Assembly: GCA_023230455.1 (NCBI GenBank)
Contig: JALNXH010000047.1
Location: 1-9,434, forward strand
Reading direction: 5' to 3'
Source of the DNA: Rhodocyclaceae bacterium
GTDB lineage: Bacteria > Pseudomonadota > Gammaproteobacteria > Burkholderiales > Rhodocyclaceae
Length of the DNA stretch: 9,434 nt
Shown here: positions 1-5,398 of the stretch, piece after piece
How the letters are laid out: each line of letters starts with the position of its first letter
How positions within the stretch are numbered: the first letter of the stretch is position 1
Notes under the pieces: model-generated
What the model was told of the DNA's origin: nothing
What the model saw: the letters and a program-made list of their open reading frames with translations, nothing else
The model's database searches: none
Position numbers and translations under genes: made by a program

Positions 1-341
1 ATCACTTCCTGCGGGTCGCTGATGTCGGCCGGAGTGATCTTGTTCATCACTTCGGCCGCCGTATATCCCAACATCCGCTCCGCGCCGACGTTGAAAATCT
101 GGATCACACCCTTCGCATCGGTGGCAATGCTCGAAAAATTGGCACTGTTGAAAATCGCACTCTGCAACGCACCCGTTTTTAGCAATGCTTCCTGGCGCCT
201 AACCTCGGTGATACCTTCCACCGTGGCCGGGGGGAAATTTACGGCAGGTGAAATTCGACATTTTTTGGGCACGACCAACCTCTGTGAATACGCGAATTGG
301 CCTGATGCATCGTGCGGCCCAAGCTGCGGCGGGCACGTCAT
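1..341 (-). CDS. PAS-domain sensor protein, N-terminal part only; probably 5'-truncated
   Basis: The minus strand is open from an ATG at 341 to the window edge (113 residues). Residues about 52-113 read as a PAS sensory domain: the run LLKTGALQSAIFNSANFSSI is followed by TDAKGVIQIFNVGAERMLGY and then by ITPADISDPQEV. I recall this from multi-PAS hybrid histidine kinases of betaproteobacteria, so a kinase or cyclase output domain probably lies beyond position 1. Just before the PAS, residues 40-50 (TVEGITEVRRQ) look like the closing strand of a PAC motif (typically GTVxDITExK), which normally ends a preceding PAS domain. That preceding domain is absent. Residues 1-39 resemble nothing I know and overlap a receiver-like sequence in another frame. 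Neither the ATG at 341 nor a GTG at 221 has a convincing ribosome binding site. I infer that the gene lost its 5' part. PAS identity is secure; intactness is not. Confidence 0.8.
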   Translation of the reverse strand, partial: MTCPPQLGPHDASGQFAYSQRLVVPKKCRISPAVNFPPATVEGITEVRRQEALLKTGALQSAIFNSANFSSIATDAKGVIQIFNVGAERMLGYTAAEVMNKITPADISDPQEV

Positions 342-450
342 CTGAGCAAACGGTCATTTCGATCAAAATTTCCAGGCTCTTGCTTGCCTCCGCCGACACA
401 TCGATTGAGTCCACAACCAGCTTCCATACGGAGATGTTTACAGATAAAGG
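199..450 (-). pseudogene. Degenerate response-regulator receiver (CheY-like) domain remnant
   Basis: A minus-strand frame is open from just after a TAG at 453-451 to a TAG at 201-199; the only start-like codon near its beginning is GTG at 414. Its translation follows the layout of a receiver domain. WKLVVDSID stands where xxLVVDDN is usual, then comes a helix with SLEILIEM, and RPIRVFTEVGRAQKMSNFTC stands where RPDVVLLDIGLPxMNGYEVC is usual. The second acidic-pocket Asp is Ser, and the phospho-acceptor Asp position reads Glu. The frame then stops before beta strand 4, so the conserved Thr and Lys are missing. This fits a decayed fragment rather than a working regulator. It abuts the PAS gene in a different frame, suggesting an ancestral receiver-PAS kinase or a deletion junction. 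The similarity was judged by eye, so confidence is modest. Confidence 0.4.
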
Positions 451-547
451 CTAAGCGCCACGCTCACTGTTCGTTAGCGCACATAGCCCGGAGTTTTTCT
501 AAAACGCAACCTCTGCCCACGCCTCGGCGATGGCTGGCGGGGAGAAA
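415..547. other. Spacer between the flavoprotein gene and the PAS/receiver remnant
   Basis: No intact gene is seen here. On the minus strand, about 15 bases after the flavoprotein stop, positions 533-517 can form a short imperfect hairpin with a bulged T, followed some 10 bases later by TTTT. This is at best a weak terminator. The leftmost part overlaps the open frame of the receiver remnant. Confidence 0.4.
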
Positions 548-1975
548 TTAGCGACGATCGTGTGCGTGGCGGAGCTTGCCGTCGAGAGCGCGCAAGGCCG
601 AGCGCAATCCTTCTTCTACGACCGGGTGATAGAACGGCATTTGCAGGAGATGAGCGACGGTCATTTTGTTCTGCAACGCCCAGGCCAGCAGATGCGCAAG
701 ATGCTCGGCAGCAGGTGCGAACATTTCCGCTCCCAGGAAATCGCCGCTGGCAAGGTCGCCATAAACATGCAACAGGCCCTTGTTTTTTAGCATGATGCGC
801 GCGCGACCCTGATCCTCGAAACTTGCCCGACCAGTGGCGAAAGCGCCGGGGGGCAGGGCATGAAATCCGCCCCCGACAATCGCAATTTGCGGATCGGTAA
901 ATACCACACCGAGAGGTGCACGGCGCAGCCTCGGAATGACCTTGCTCCCAAGCGCAAAACGCGCCGCATTCTCGCCCGCAATGCGCCCCTCGTCCGCGGC
1001 CTCGTGAAGCAGCGGAATGTGGTTGCTGGCGTCGCCGGCAACGAAAATCGGGCTCTCCGGTTTCGTACTTGCCGTGCGGGCAGTCGTCGAATCGAATGAC
1101 AATGCGCCTTTGGCGTCGAATTCAAGGGTAGTCTTGTCGATATCCATGCCCGTCAGATTCGGCGTACGCCCTGCCGCGGCCAGAACATAATCGAAATACC
1201 CGGTTTCCCGTGTTCCATTTGGCCCCGAATATCCAATAACCGCCTGATCGTCCTCCCTCCCCATAAGCTCGATATGCGCATCCGGCGCCAGCGTGAATTC
1301 CTCGTTGAAGGTGGCGATAGCGTAATTGCGGATATCCGGATCGCCGATAGGGCCTAAGCGACCGCCACGCCCGAGCACCACCACATAAACACCGAGGCGA
1401 TGCAGTGCCTGCGCCAGTTCCAGCGCGATGATTCCCATGCCGACCACGGCTACGGAATTTGGCAGGTCATGCCAGTCGAACAGGTCGTCGCTGACGATCA
1501 ATCGATCGCCCACAGCCTTGAACGAATCCAGCTGCGTGCTCTGCGAGCCGGTTGCAATCACCGTGCTTTGCGTCTCAACGCGCATATAGTCGGCAACCAC
1601 GACGGTGTGATCATCCGCGAAACGCGCATGGCCGCAAATTCGATCTGCTTCGGCAATGTCTTGAACTTCACGGCGCACGAATTCAACGAAGCGGTCTCGT
1701 TCGTGCCTGACGCGGTCCATCACTTCCCGGCCGGAAATTCGGACACCGCCATCGACGTGTATACCAAAAAATGGCGCCTGTCCGACCGCATGCGCGGCGT
1801 CGGCGGCGGCAATGAGAAGTTTGCTCGGCATGCAGCCCACGCGTGCACAGGTGGTGCCATAGTCGCCACCCTCGATAATCAGCGCATTCGCTCCTGCGCC
1901 TTTGGCGGCGCGATACGCGGCAAGGCCAGCGGTGCCGGCACCGATGATCGCAACGTCAACCTTGAGTGTCTTCAT
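548..1975 (-). CDS. Dihydrolipoyl dehydrogenase-family FAD disulfide oxidoreductase
   Basis: This complete 475-residue cytoplasmic flavoenzyme is of the class I pyridine-nucleotide disulfide oxidoreductases (lipoamide dehydrogenase, glutathione reductase, mercuric reductase). Visible landmarks, in order, are: the FAD-binding GAGTAG at 12-17; the redox-active disulfide C43-x4-C48 in TTCARVGCMPSK; an ATG motif at 141-143; a second dinucleotide-binding motif GMGIIA at 179-184; the FAD-contacting GDA at 314-316; and a C-terminal dimerisation domain with the catalytic His450-Pro and Glu455 (HPVVEE, usually HPTxSE). Length and active-site spacing are normal, so it should be active. It stands alone: no pyruvate or 2-oxoglutarate dehydrogenase E1/E2 genes are nearby, so the physiological disulfide substrate is unknown. 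The end of beta strand 2 in the nicotinamide site reads VLGRGGR instead of the acidic residue typical of NAD users. ATG at 1975 is chosen because the FAD motif begins at the normal distance; its ribosome site is weak. Confidence 0.9.
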   Translation of the reverse strand: MKTLKVDVAIIGAGTAGLAAYRAAKGAGANALIIEGGDYGTTCARVGCMPSKLLIAAADAAHAVGQAPFFGIHVDGGVRISGREVMDRVRHERDRFVEFVRREVQDIAEADRICGHARFADDHTVVVADYMRVETQSTVIATGSQSTQLDSFKAVGDRLIVSDDLFDWHDLPNSVAVVGMGIIALELAQALHRLGVYVVVLGRGGRLGPIGDPDIRNYAIATFNEEFTLAPDAHIELMGREDDQAVIGYSGPNGTRETGYFDYVLAAAGRTPNLTGMDIDKTTLEFDAKGALSFDSTTARTASTKPESPIFVAGDASNHIPLLHEAADEGRIAGENAARFALGSKVIPRLRRAPLGVVFTDPQIAIVGGGFHALPPGAFATGRASFEDQGRARIMLKNKGLLHVYGDLASGDFLGAEMFAPAAEHLAHLLAWALQNKMTVAHLLQMPFYHPVVEEGLRSALRALDGKLRHAHDRR

Positions 1976-2468
1976 GCCACGGTCTCATTCCAGCGCTGTA
2001 TTTCCCGAAGAGACATATCCCTTGAACATAATCAAAGGCCCACAAAGATAGCCTGCTTGCCTCTCGACGCTCTGTGCGACAGCGCACCAACGAAATGCAA
2101 CGTTGTGGTTACAGTGGCGAAGGAACATACTCGCCATGCACCTAAAGGAAGTACTGAACAAGTCCGTTCGTCCCACGGGGACATGTGCCCTTTAGGGTAT
2201 TTCCTTCGGTCACGCTGAGCCTGTCGAAGCGCAAGCCGCATAGGCACTGGGCCCTCCGATAAGAATTTCCTTCAGAACATGAGACTGCGCTAGCAGGTTT
2301 TCACTCACCCCCAACCCGCGCGTCTGCGGGCTTATGTAGCACACGGAACGGCAAAGCGCCGATGCGCGGGCCGCAAATTTCTATCTGGCCGGGCACAACG
2401 ACGCATGCTGAAAGTGCGGCCAATCAACTCACGCCCGTGCGCTCCGCAACTCGAAAAAGGAAATACCG
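1976..2468. other. 493-base divergent intergenic region
   Basis: This region separates the leftward flavoprotein gene from the rightward envelope cluster and should hold both promoters. I found no convincing -35/-10 pair. It contains the palindromic repeat cluster at 2141-2231, a GC hairpin at 2315-2330 (CCCGC and GCGGG arms, 6-base loop), and a weak 6-bp stem TGGCCG/CGGCCA at 2386-2391 and 2417-2422 in the probable leader of the beta-barrel gene. Short open frames here lack coding character. Confidence 0.6.
2141..2231. repeat. Intergenic palindrome cluster with a REP-like repeat fragment
   Basis: Three nested or adjacent inverted repeats are visible. CCTAAAGG (2141-2148) pairs with CCTTTAGG (2189-2196). 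Between them GTCCC/GGGAC (2170-2174 and 2178-2182) forms a tight hairpin. CTTCG/CGAAG (2204-2208 and 2225-2229) bound a segment whose minus strand reads cttcgacaggctcagcgtga. That last string resembles a dispersed intergenic palindromic repeat I have met in many proteobacterial genomes. The family assignment is from memory and is not demonstrable from this single copy. Confidence 0.45.
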
Positions 2469-3260
2469 ATGCGATTCAACTCACTCTCCGCTACAGTCAG
2501 TACCGTAGCCATTGCGGGTGCGCTCGCGCTGACGGTCGGTTCGGCTCAGGCCGAAGTCACCTTCAATGCCGGTGCCCGGCTATCCCATGACGACAACGTC
2601 AATGGCTCCCCCGATACGCCAACAAAGGCCAATCAGCGCAGCGACAACTACCTTACGCTGAGCGCATCCACGGTGTATTACACGCCGCTCGACGCCGCGC
2701 AAACCCGCTATTTCATCGCACAGGTCGGCGTGTTTTCGACCGTCTACAACACATTCAGCAATCTGGACAGTTCCATGTTGGCGGCAAGTGCCGGGCTCTA
2801 CCAGCAGCTTTCCCCGACCTGGTCCGGACAGGTCACCGGGCGCGGTTTTGTCCGCGACACCAAGCAAGGCGATCGCGACTCCGACGGCTTCGGCGGAACC
2901 TTCGAAATCAAGAATCAATTGAGTCAGACGCTGTGGATCAAGGCGGTTGCCGATTACGAGGACAACAAAGCCCATCTCACCTCTTTCAGCTACACCGGAA
3001 AAACCTACGGCCTGAACATGGGATACCTGCCTCTCAAGGATACGTTCGTCAACGTCGGCTACAGCCGCTCGGTACGCGACTTCAAAAGCACCCTGCCATT
3101 TAATACCACCACGAAGACACTGTTCGCCGAGGTATCTCAACGCCTGGCAAAGAACTGGTATTTGAACGGCGGCTACGCCCGGATGAAAAACGATTCCAAC
3201 TTCGCCGGAACCGCCTATACCAACGATGTCATCTCTCTTGGCTTGAGCTTCAGTTATTGA
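2469..3260 (+). CDS. Putative outer-membrane beta-barrel protein
   Basis: This 263-residue exported protein has a clear Sec signal peptide (hydrophobic stretch about 9-24, AQA cleavage site after residue 28). The mature part is built of alternating polar/hydrophobic stretches with many aromatics, for example FNAGARLSHDD, FVNVGYSRSVRDF and WYLNGGYARMKN. It ends in SLGLSFSY, the aromatic C-terminal residue that outer-membrane barrel proteins present to the BAM machinery. Size and strand density would suit a barrel of roughly 10-12 strands. The opening ARLSHDDNVNGSP resembles the first strand and loop of uncharacterised beta-barrel proteins, but I cannot name a family. The start at 2469 is supported by AAGGAA at 2457-2462. 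It is the first gene of the rightward cluster, 50 bases ahead of the Gly-rich protein gene, which suggests a shared surface-related role. No enzymatic motif is seen. Confidence 0.75.
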   Translation: MRFNSLSATVSTVAIAGALALTVGSAQAEVTFNAGARLSHDDNVNGSPDTPTKANQRSDNYLTLSASTVYYTPLDAAQTRYFIAQVGVFSTVYNTFSNLDSSMLAASAGLYQQLSPTWSGQVTGRGFVRDTKQGDRDSDGFGGTFEIKNQLSQTLWIKAVADYEDNKAHLTSFSYTGKTYGLNMGYLPLKDTFVNVGYSRSVRDFKSTLPFNTTTKTLFAEVSQRLAKNWYLNGGYARMKNDSNFAGTAYTNDVISLGLSFSY

Positions 3261-3310
3261 CTGCCCGGCCTTCCGCAATCAAGGTTCAACTCCAACCAAA
3301 GGAGATTCAA

Positions 3311-3640
3311 ATGAAAATCAAACTTGCAGTGGCGGCATGCGCCCTCCTCTCCATTGGCAGCGTCATGGCAGCCGAGCCGGCTGACCATCCACCCGCCAAC
3401 ACCGCGGGAAAGCGGGCTGCACCGAACCCGGTCGTCGGCTTCGGCAGCGGCACCGGCATGGGCCCAGGCGGCAGCGCCGGCAGCGCCAGCAGCGTTGCCG
3501 GCGGCTTCGGTTCTCAACTCGGCAACAGCGGTGCCGGCGGCCAGACCTTCGGCGGCGGCTTCGATCAACAGCAGGTTACCGGCTCCGGCCCGCTCTCCAC
3601 CCACCCGGCGGCGGGCGCCGGCGGGCCACTGGGGCCGTAA
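3311..3640 (+). CDS. Small secreted Gly-rich protein
   Basis: This 109-residue protein has a typical signal peptide (MKIKLAVAACALLSIGSVMA, cleavage after about residue 20). The mature chain is of very low complexity, dominated by Gly, Ser, Ala and Pro, and contains GFGSGTGMGPGG and GGFGSQLGNSGAGG. The ATG at 3311 is preferred over an in-frame upstream start at 3257 because AAAGGAG (3298-3304) precedes it at good spacing and the signal peptide starts there. No catalytic motif is visible, and the protein is probably extended or disordered in the periplasm or outside the cell. Its GFGxGxGMGxG motif recurs near the C-terminus of the next gene product (GGFGTGMGTG), which ties the two together. The function is unknown; it may be a structural or surface-matrix component. 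Confidence 0.7.
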   Translation: MKIKLAVAACALLSIGSVMAAEPADHPPANTAGKRAAPNPVVGFGSGTGMGPGGSAGSASSVAGGFGSQLGNSGAGGQTFGGGFDQQQVTGSGPLSTHPAAGAGGPLGP

Positions 3641-3692
3641 TTCCCTTTCCCGCCCCGTGCGCATCGCAATAACAGGCTGAACACAGGGGATC

Positions 3693-3710
3693 GCCGCTCG
3701 ATTCCGCGGC
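3693..3710 (+). other. Short hairpin between the Gly-rich and mosaic-protein genes
   Basis: GCCGC (3693-3697) and GCGGC (3706-3710) can pair around an 8-base loop. No T-run follows, so it is not an intrinsic terminator. It may only set the relative expression of the two genes or mark an RNA-processing point. It lies just ahead of GAGGAG (3720-3725), the ribosome binding site of the next gene. Confidence 0.25.
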
Positions 3711-3732
3711 CAATTGAACGAGGAGTCTCGAA

Positions 3733-5292
3733 ATGAACGATCAATATCGTCGCAGCATCGCCCCTCCGGGGAAACGTCTGTCGCCCACGGCATTGGCGCT
3801 CGCCGTGACATTGGCTTTGACCTGCTGGGGTTCGACGGCACTGGCGACCCAGGATCCCATTCCTGGCGTCGACATCATCGTGAAGAAGAATCCCGGCGGC
3901 ATCCCGCTCAGCGCACCGACAAACAATGACGGGACATATAAATTCACCGGGCTGGCACCGGGGAAGTATGACCTGTCGGTCGCCGGCAAGCATGTACAGA
4001 CGGTCACCGTCGGCGACAATCGCAGCATCGGCGGCACACTGAATGGCGAACCCGATGGCACGGCCTCGCTCAGGATCAACGGGCAGACAGAAGTGGTATC
4101 GGTCGGACCGGCCGGTGCGCCAGTCAGCACCACTCGTTCCAACAAGAAGCACGCGAGAATAGTGGCCGACAAGGAGCCAGAATCAGATGAGCCGCCTGGT
4201 GCGCCAGTCAGCACCTCCCGTTCCAACAAAAAGGCGGGAATGGTTGCAGGCAAAGGCGTGCATGTCGCGGCGGGTGATGTCAGCGGCGATGGGCGGGCGG
4301 AAGGCATTAGCGTCGTAGCAACTCCGATCAACGATGCGCCCGCCAGGACAGCCGACATCATTACGGGCGCAGGGCCGGGAGGTGGGCCTGCCAAAGCATC
4401 CCCAGGGTACGCGGAAGTTGCCGCCGCCAAAGCCTCCGCAAAACATGGCGAATACAAGGAGCTTGCTCCTGGTGCGGCACGGGCACGCCCAAATGCAGGC
4501 TTCACCCCTGCCCCACAGGTTGCTGCTCAATTGCAGAGCGGAAGCAGCGCTGGCGCCTCCAGCGCCGGAGGTACTGCGGCACCCAATGCCAACAACAAGG
4601 GTGCTTCCGTTCCCGCCAAGGGCGCCGCTACAGAACAGAAAAGCAGTTCGGCCGGCGCCTCCGTCGCACCGGATGGCGCGGTCCGCGATGCGGCAGGGAT
4701 GGCCGTGGCGAGGCCTGCCGAGTTCAAGAATGCGGGCGCCGCACCCAAGGCGGGTAAAGAAGATATTCCGGGCATGGCCATCGGCGAACCCATTCCCGGC
4801 ATCGACATCGTCGTGAAAAAGAATCCCGGCGGCATCCCGCTCAGCGTTCCGACGAACAGCGATGGGACATTCAGATTGACCGGGCTCGCGCCGGGAAATT
4901 ACGACCTGTCCATCGCCGCCAAGCCTGACCAGTCAAACGGGGTCGGCGCCGCAGGCATCATCGCACTCAGCGTCGGTTCCGATGGCACCATCAGTGGCAG
5001 CGTGGCGCGCGGCAAAGACGGCCGCATGAACATTTTCGACCGCTGGGGAAACCGCACCACACCTCCGTCAAAAACCCAAGCCGGCGCCTCCTCCACTCCC
5101 GATGATGGATCGAAAAGCAAGGCTCCCCAGGTTGGAGGGTTTGGTACCGGCATGGGAACGGGTCCCATGAATCCCGGTGGCCCTATGGGTCCGGGCGCTG
5201 GGCCGATGGCCCCTGGTGCGGGTCCGATGGGCCCCGGCGCAGGTCCGATGGGGCCCGGCGGTCCCATGGGGGGTGGCGCCATGCGTCCCTAG
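3733..5292 (+). CDS. Secreted mosaic protein: two SdrD/CarboxypepD_reg-like modules, low-complexity linker, Gly-Pro-Met tail
   Basis: This 519-residue exported protein has a long n-region, a hydrophobic core at about 19-33 and a probable ALA cleavage site after residue 38. C31 is preceded by Thr, so it is a poor lipobox. Residues 41-86 and 352-397 are two near-identical copies of a small beta-sandwich-like module (IPGxDIxVKKNPGGIPLS, then DGTxxxTGLAPGxYDLS). Its DGxYxFxGLxPGxYxL pattern is that of SdrD B-like/carboxypeptidase-regulatory domains in bacterial surface proteins. Between them lies about 265 residues of Ala/Gly/Ser/Lys-rich sequence with a repeated GAPVSTxRSNKK (128-139, 156-167) and FG-GAP-like pieces (177-220). 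Residues 478-519 are Gly-Pro-Met-rich, in GPGAGPM heptads. The start has GAGGAG at 3720-3725. It probably acts as a surface or periplasmic structural protein working with its two upstream neighbours. No catalytic residues are recognised, and the exact function is unknown. Confidence 0.75.
   Translation: MNDQYRRSIAPPGKRLSPTALALAVTLALTCWGSTALATQDPIPGVDIIVKKNPGGIPLSAPTNNDGTYKFTGLAPGKYDLSVAGKHVQTVTVGDNRSIGGTLNGEPDGTASLRINGQTEVVSVGPAGAPVSTTRSNKKHARIVADKEPESDEPPGAPVSTSRSNKKAGMVAGKGVHVAAGDVSGDGRAEGISVVATPINDAPARTADIITGAGPGGGPAKASPGYAEVAAAKASAKHGEYKELAPGAARARPNAGFTPAPQVAAQLQSGSSAGASSAGGTAAPNANNKGASVPAKGAATEQKSSSAGASVAPDGAVRDAAGMAVARPAEFKNAGAAPKAGKEDIPGMAIGEPIPGIDIVVKKNPGGIPLSVPTNSDGTFRLTGLAPGNYDLSIAAKPDQSNGVGAAGIIALSVGSDGTISGSVARGKDGRMNIFDRWGNRTTPPSKTQAGASSTPDDGSKSKAPQVGGFGTGMGTGPMNPGGPMGPGAGPMAPGAGPMGPGAGPMGPGGPMGGGAMRP
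3853..3990 (+). repeat. SdrD/CarboxypepD_reg-like module, copy 1
   Basis: This segment encodes residues 41-86 of the mosaic protein. It matches copy 2 almost residue for residue; visible differences are mostly conservative (V/I, A/V, N/S, Y/F, K/R, K/N). It carries the invariant core VKKNPGGIPLS and TGLAPG. Confidence 0.75.
4114..4233 (+). repeat. Two copies of a 12-residue GAPVSTxRSNKK repeat
   Basis: Codons 128-139 (4114-4149) and 156-167 (4198-4233) of the mosaic protein encode GAPVSTTRSNKK and GAPVSTSRSNKK. The DNA is also nearly identical, including gtgcgccagtcagcacc in both, which suggests a recent local duplication. The unit is basic and hydrophilic, and its role is unknown. Confidence 0.7.
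4786..4923 (+). repeat. SdrD/CarboxypepD_reg-like module, copy 2
   Basis: This segment encodes residues 352-397 of the mosaic protein, the second copy of the module at 41-86. It sits just before the Gly-Pro-Met tail, so the protein is a low-complexity linker bracketed by two matching small domains. Confidence 0.75.
5164..5289 (+). repeat. Gly-Pro-Met tandem repeats at the end of the mosaic protein gene
   Basis: The last 42 codons encode GPM-containing units, several of them the heptad GPGAGPM or GPGAGPMAPGAGPM, from near-repeated 21-base DNA units such as gggcccggcg and ggtccgatgg. It is collagen-like in composition, but Gly is not strictly every third residue, so a collagen triple helix is not implied. 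Such DNA is prone to slippage and copy-number change. Confidence 0.75.
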
Positions 5293-5297
5293 TCGGG

Positions 5298-5339
5298 TTT
5301 CGCCTCCGCGTTTCATGCCCGCTGCTCGCGGAGGCGGAA
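5298..5339 (+). promoter_or_regulatory. 13-bp stem-loop covering a Shine-Dalgarno upstream of fic
   Basis: TTTCGCCTCCGCG (5298-5310) pairs along its whole length with CGCGGAGGCGGAA (5327-5339), with one G-U pair and a 16-base loop. No T-run follows, so it is not a standard intrinsic terminator, although it begins 6 bases after the mosaic protein stop codon. Its 3' arm contains GGAGG (5330-5334), the ribosome site of a short ORF starting at 5339. The structure could therefore block translation, or act as an RNA-end stabiliser for the upstream message. Confidence 0.55.
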
Positions 5340-5398
5340 TGACCGGCAAGTTTCGGCTGCCGTTGATGCCCTGCCATCCATGCCTCCCACGTTTGTAG
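5339..5398 (+). CDS. Possible 19-residue leader ORF upstream of and overlapping fic
   Basis: ATG at 5339 follows GGAGGCGGA at close spacing, the best ribosome site in the region. The frame encodes MTGKFRLPLMPCHPCLPRL and stops with TAG at 5396-5398. That stop lies between the two candidate starts of fic (5380 and 5413), neither of which has a good ribosome site of its own. Translation of this ORF could feed ribosomes to fic by coupling. There is no known homologue and the peptide itself may have no function. Confidence 0.35.
   Translation: MTGKFRLPLMPCHPCLPRL

Noticed and set aside
1400..2218. A 272-codon plus-strand frame opposite the flavoprotein gene
   Set aside because: It is antisense to a gene with all catalytic motifs intact; the translation is Cys/His-rich without any motif and extends into the intergenic palindromes.
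2580..3278. A 232-codon minus-strand frame opposite the beta-barrel gene
   Set aside because: The plus-strand protein has a signal peptide, ribosome site and barrel-like C-terminus. The reverse frame has none of these.
3823..3825. A lipoprotein signal (Cys31) in the mosaic protein
   Set aside because: The residue before the Cys is Thr rather than Gly, Ala or Ser, and a good type I cleavage site (ALA) follows seven residues later.
3741..4505. A 254-codon minus-strand frame opposite the mosaic protein gene
   Set aside because: Its apparent Pro/Ala-rich character mirrors the Gly/Ala-rich linker on the other strand, and it has no start signal.
5298..5339. An intrinsic terminator at the end of the envelope cluster
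   Set aside because: The stem is strong, but it is followed by gaccggcaag with no T-run, so I list it as a regulatory hairpin instead.
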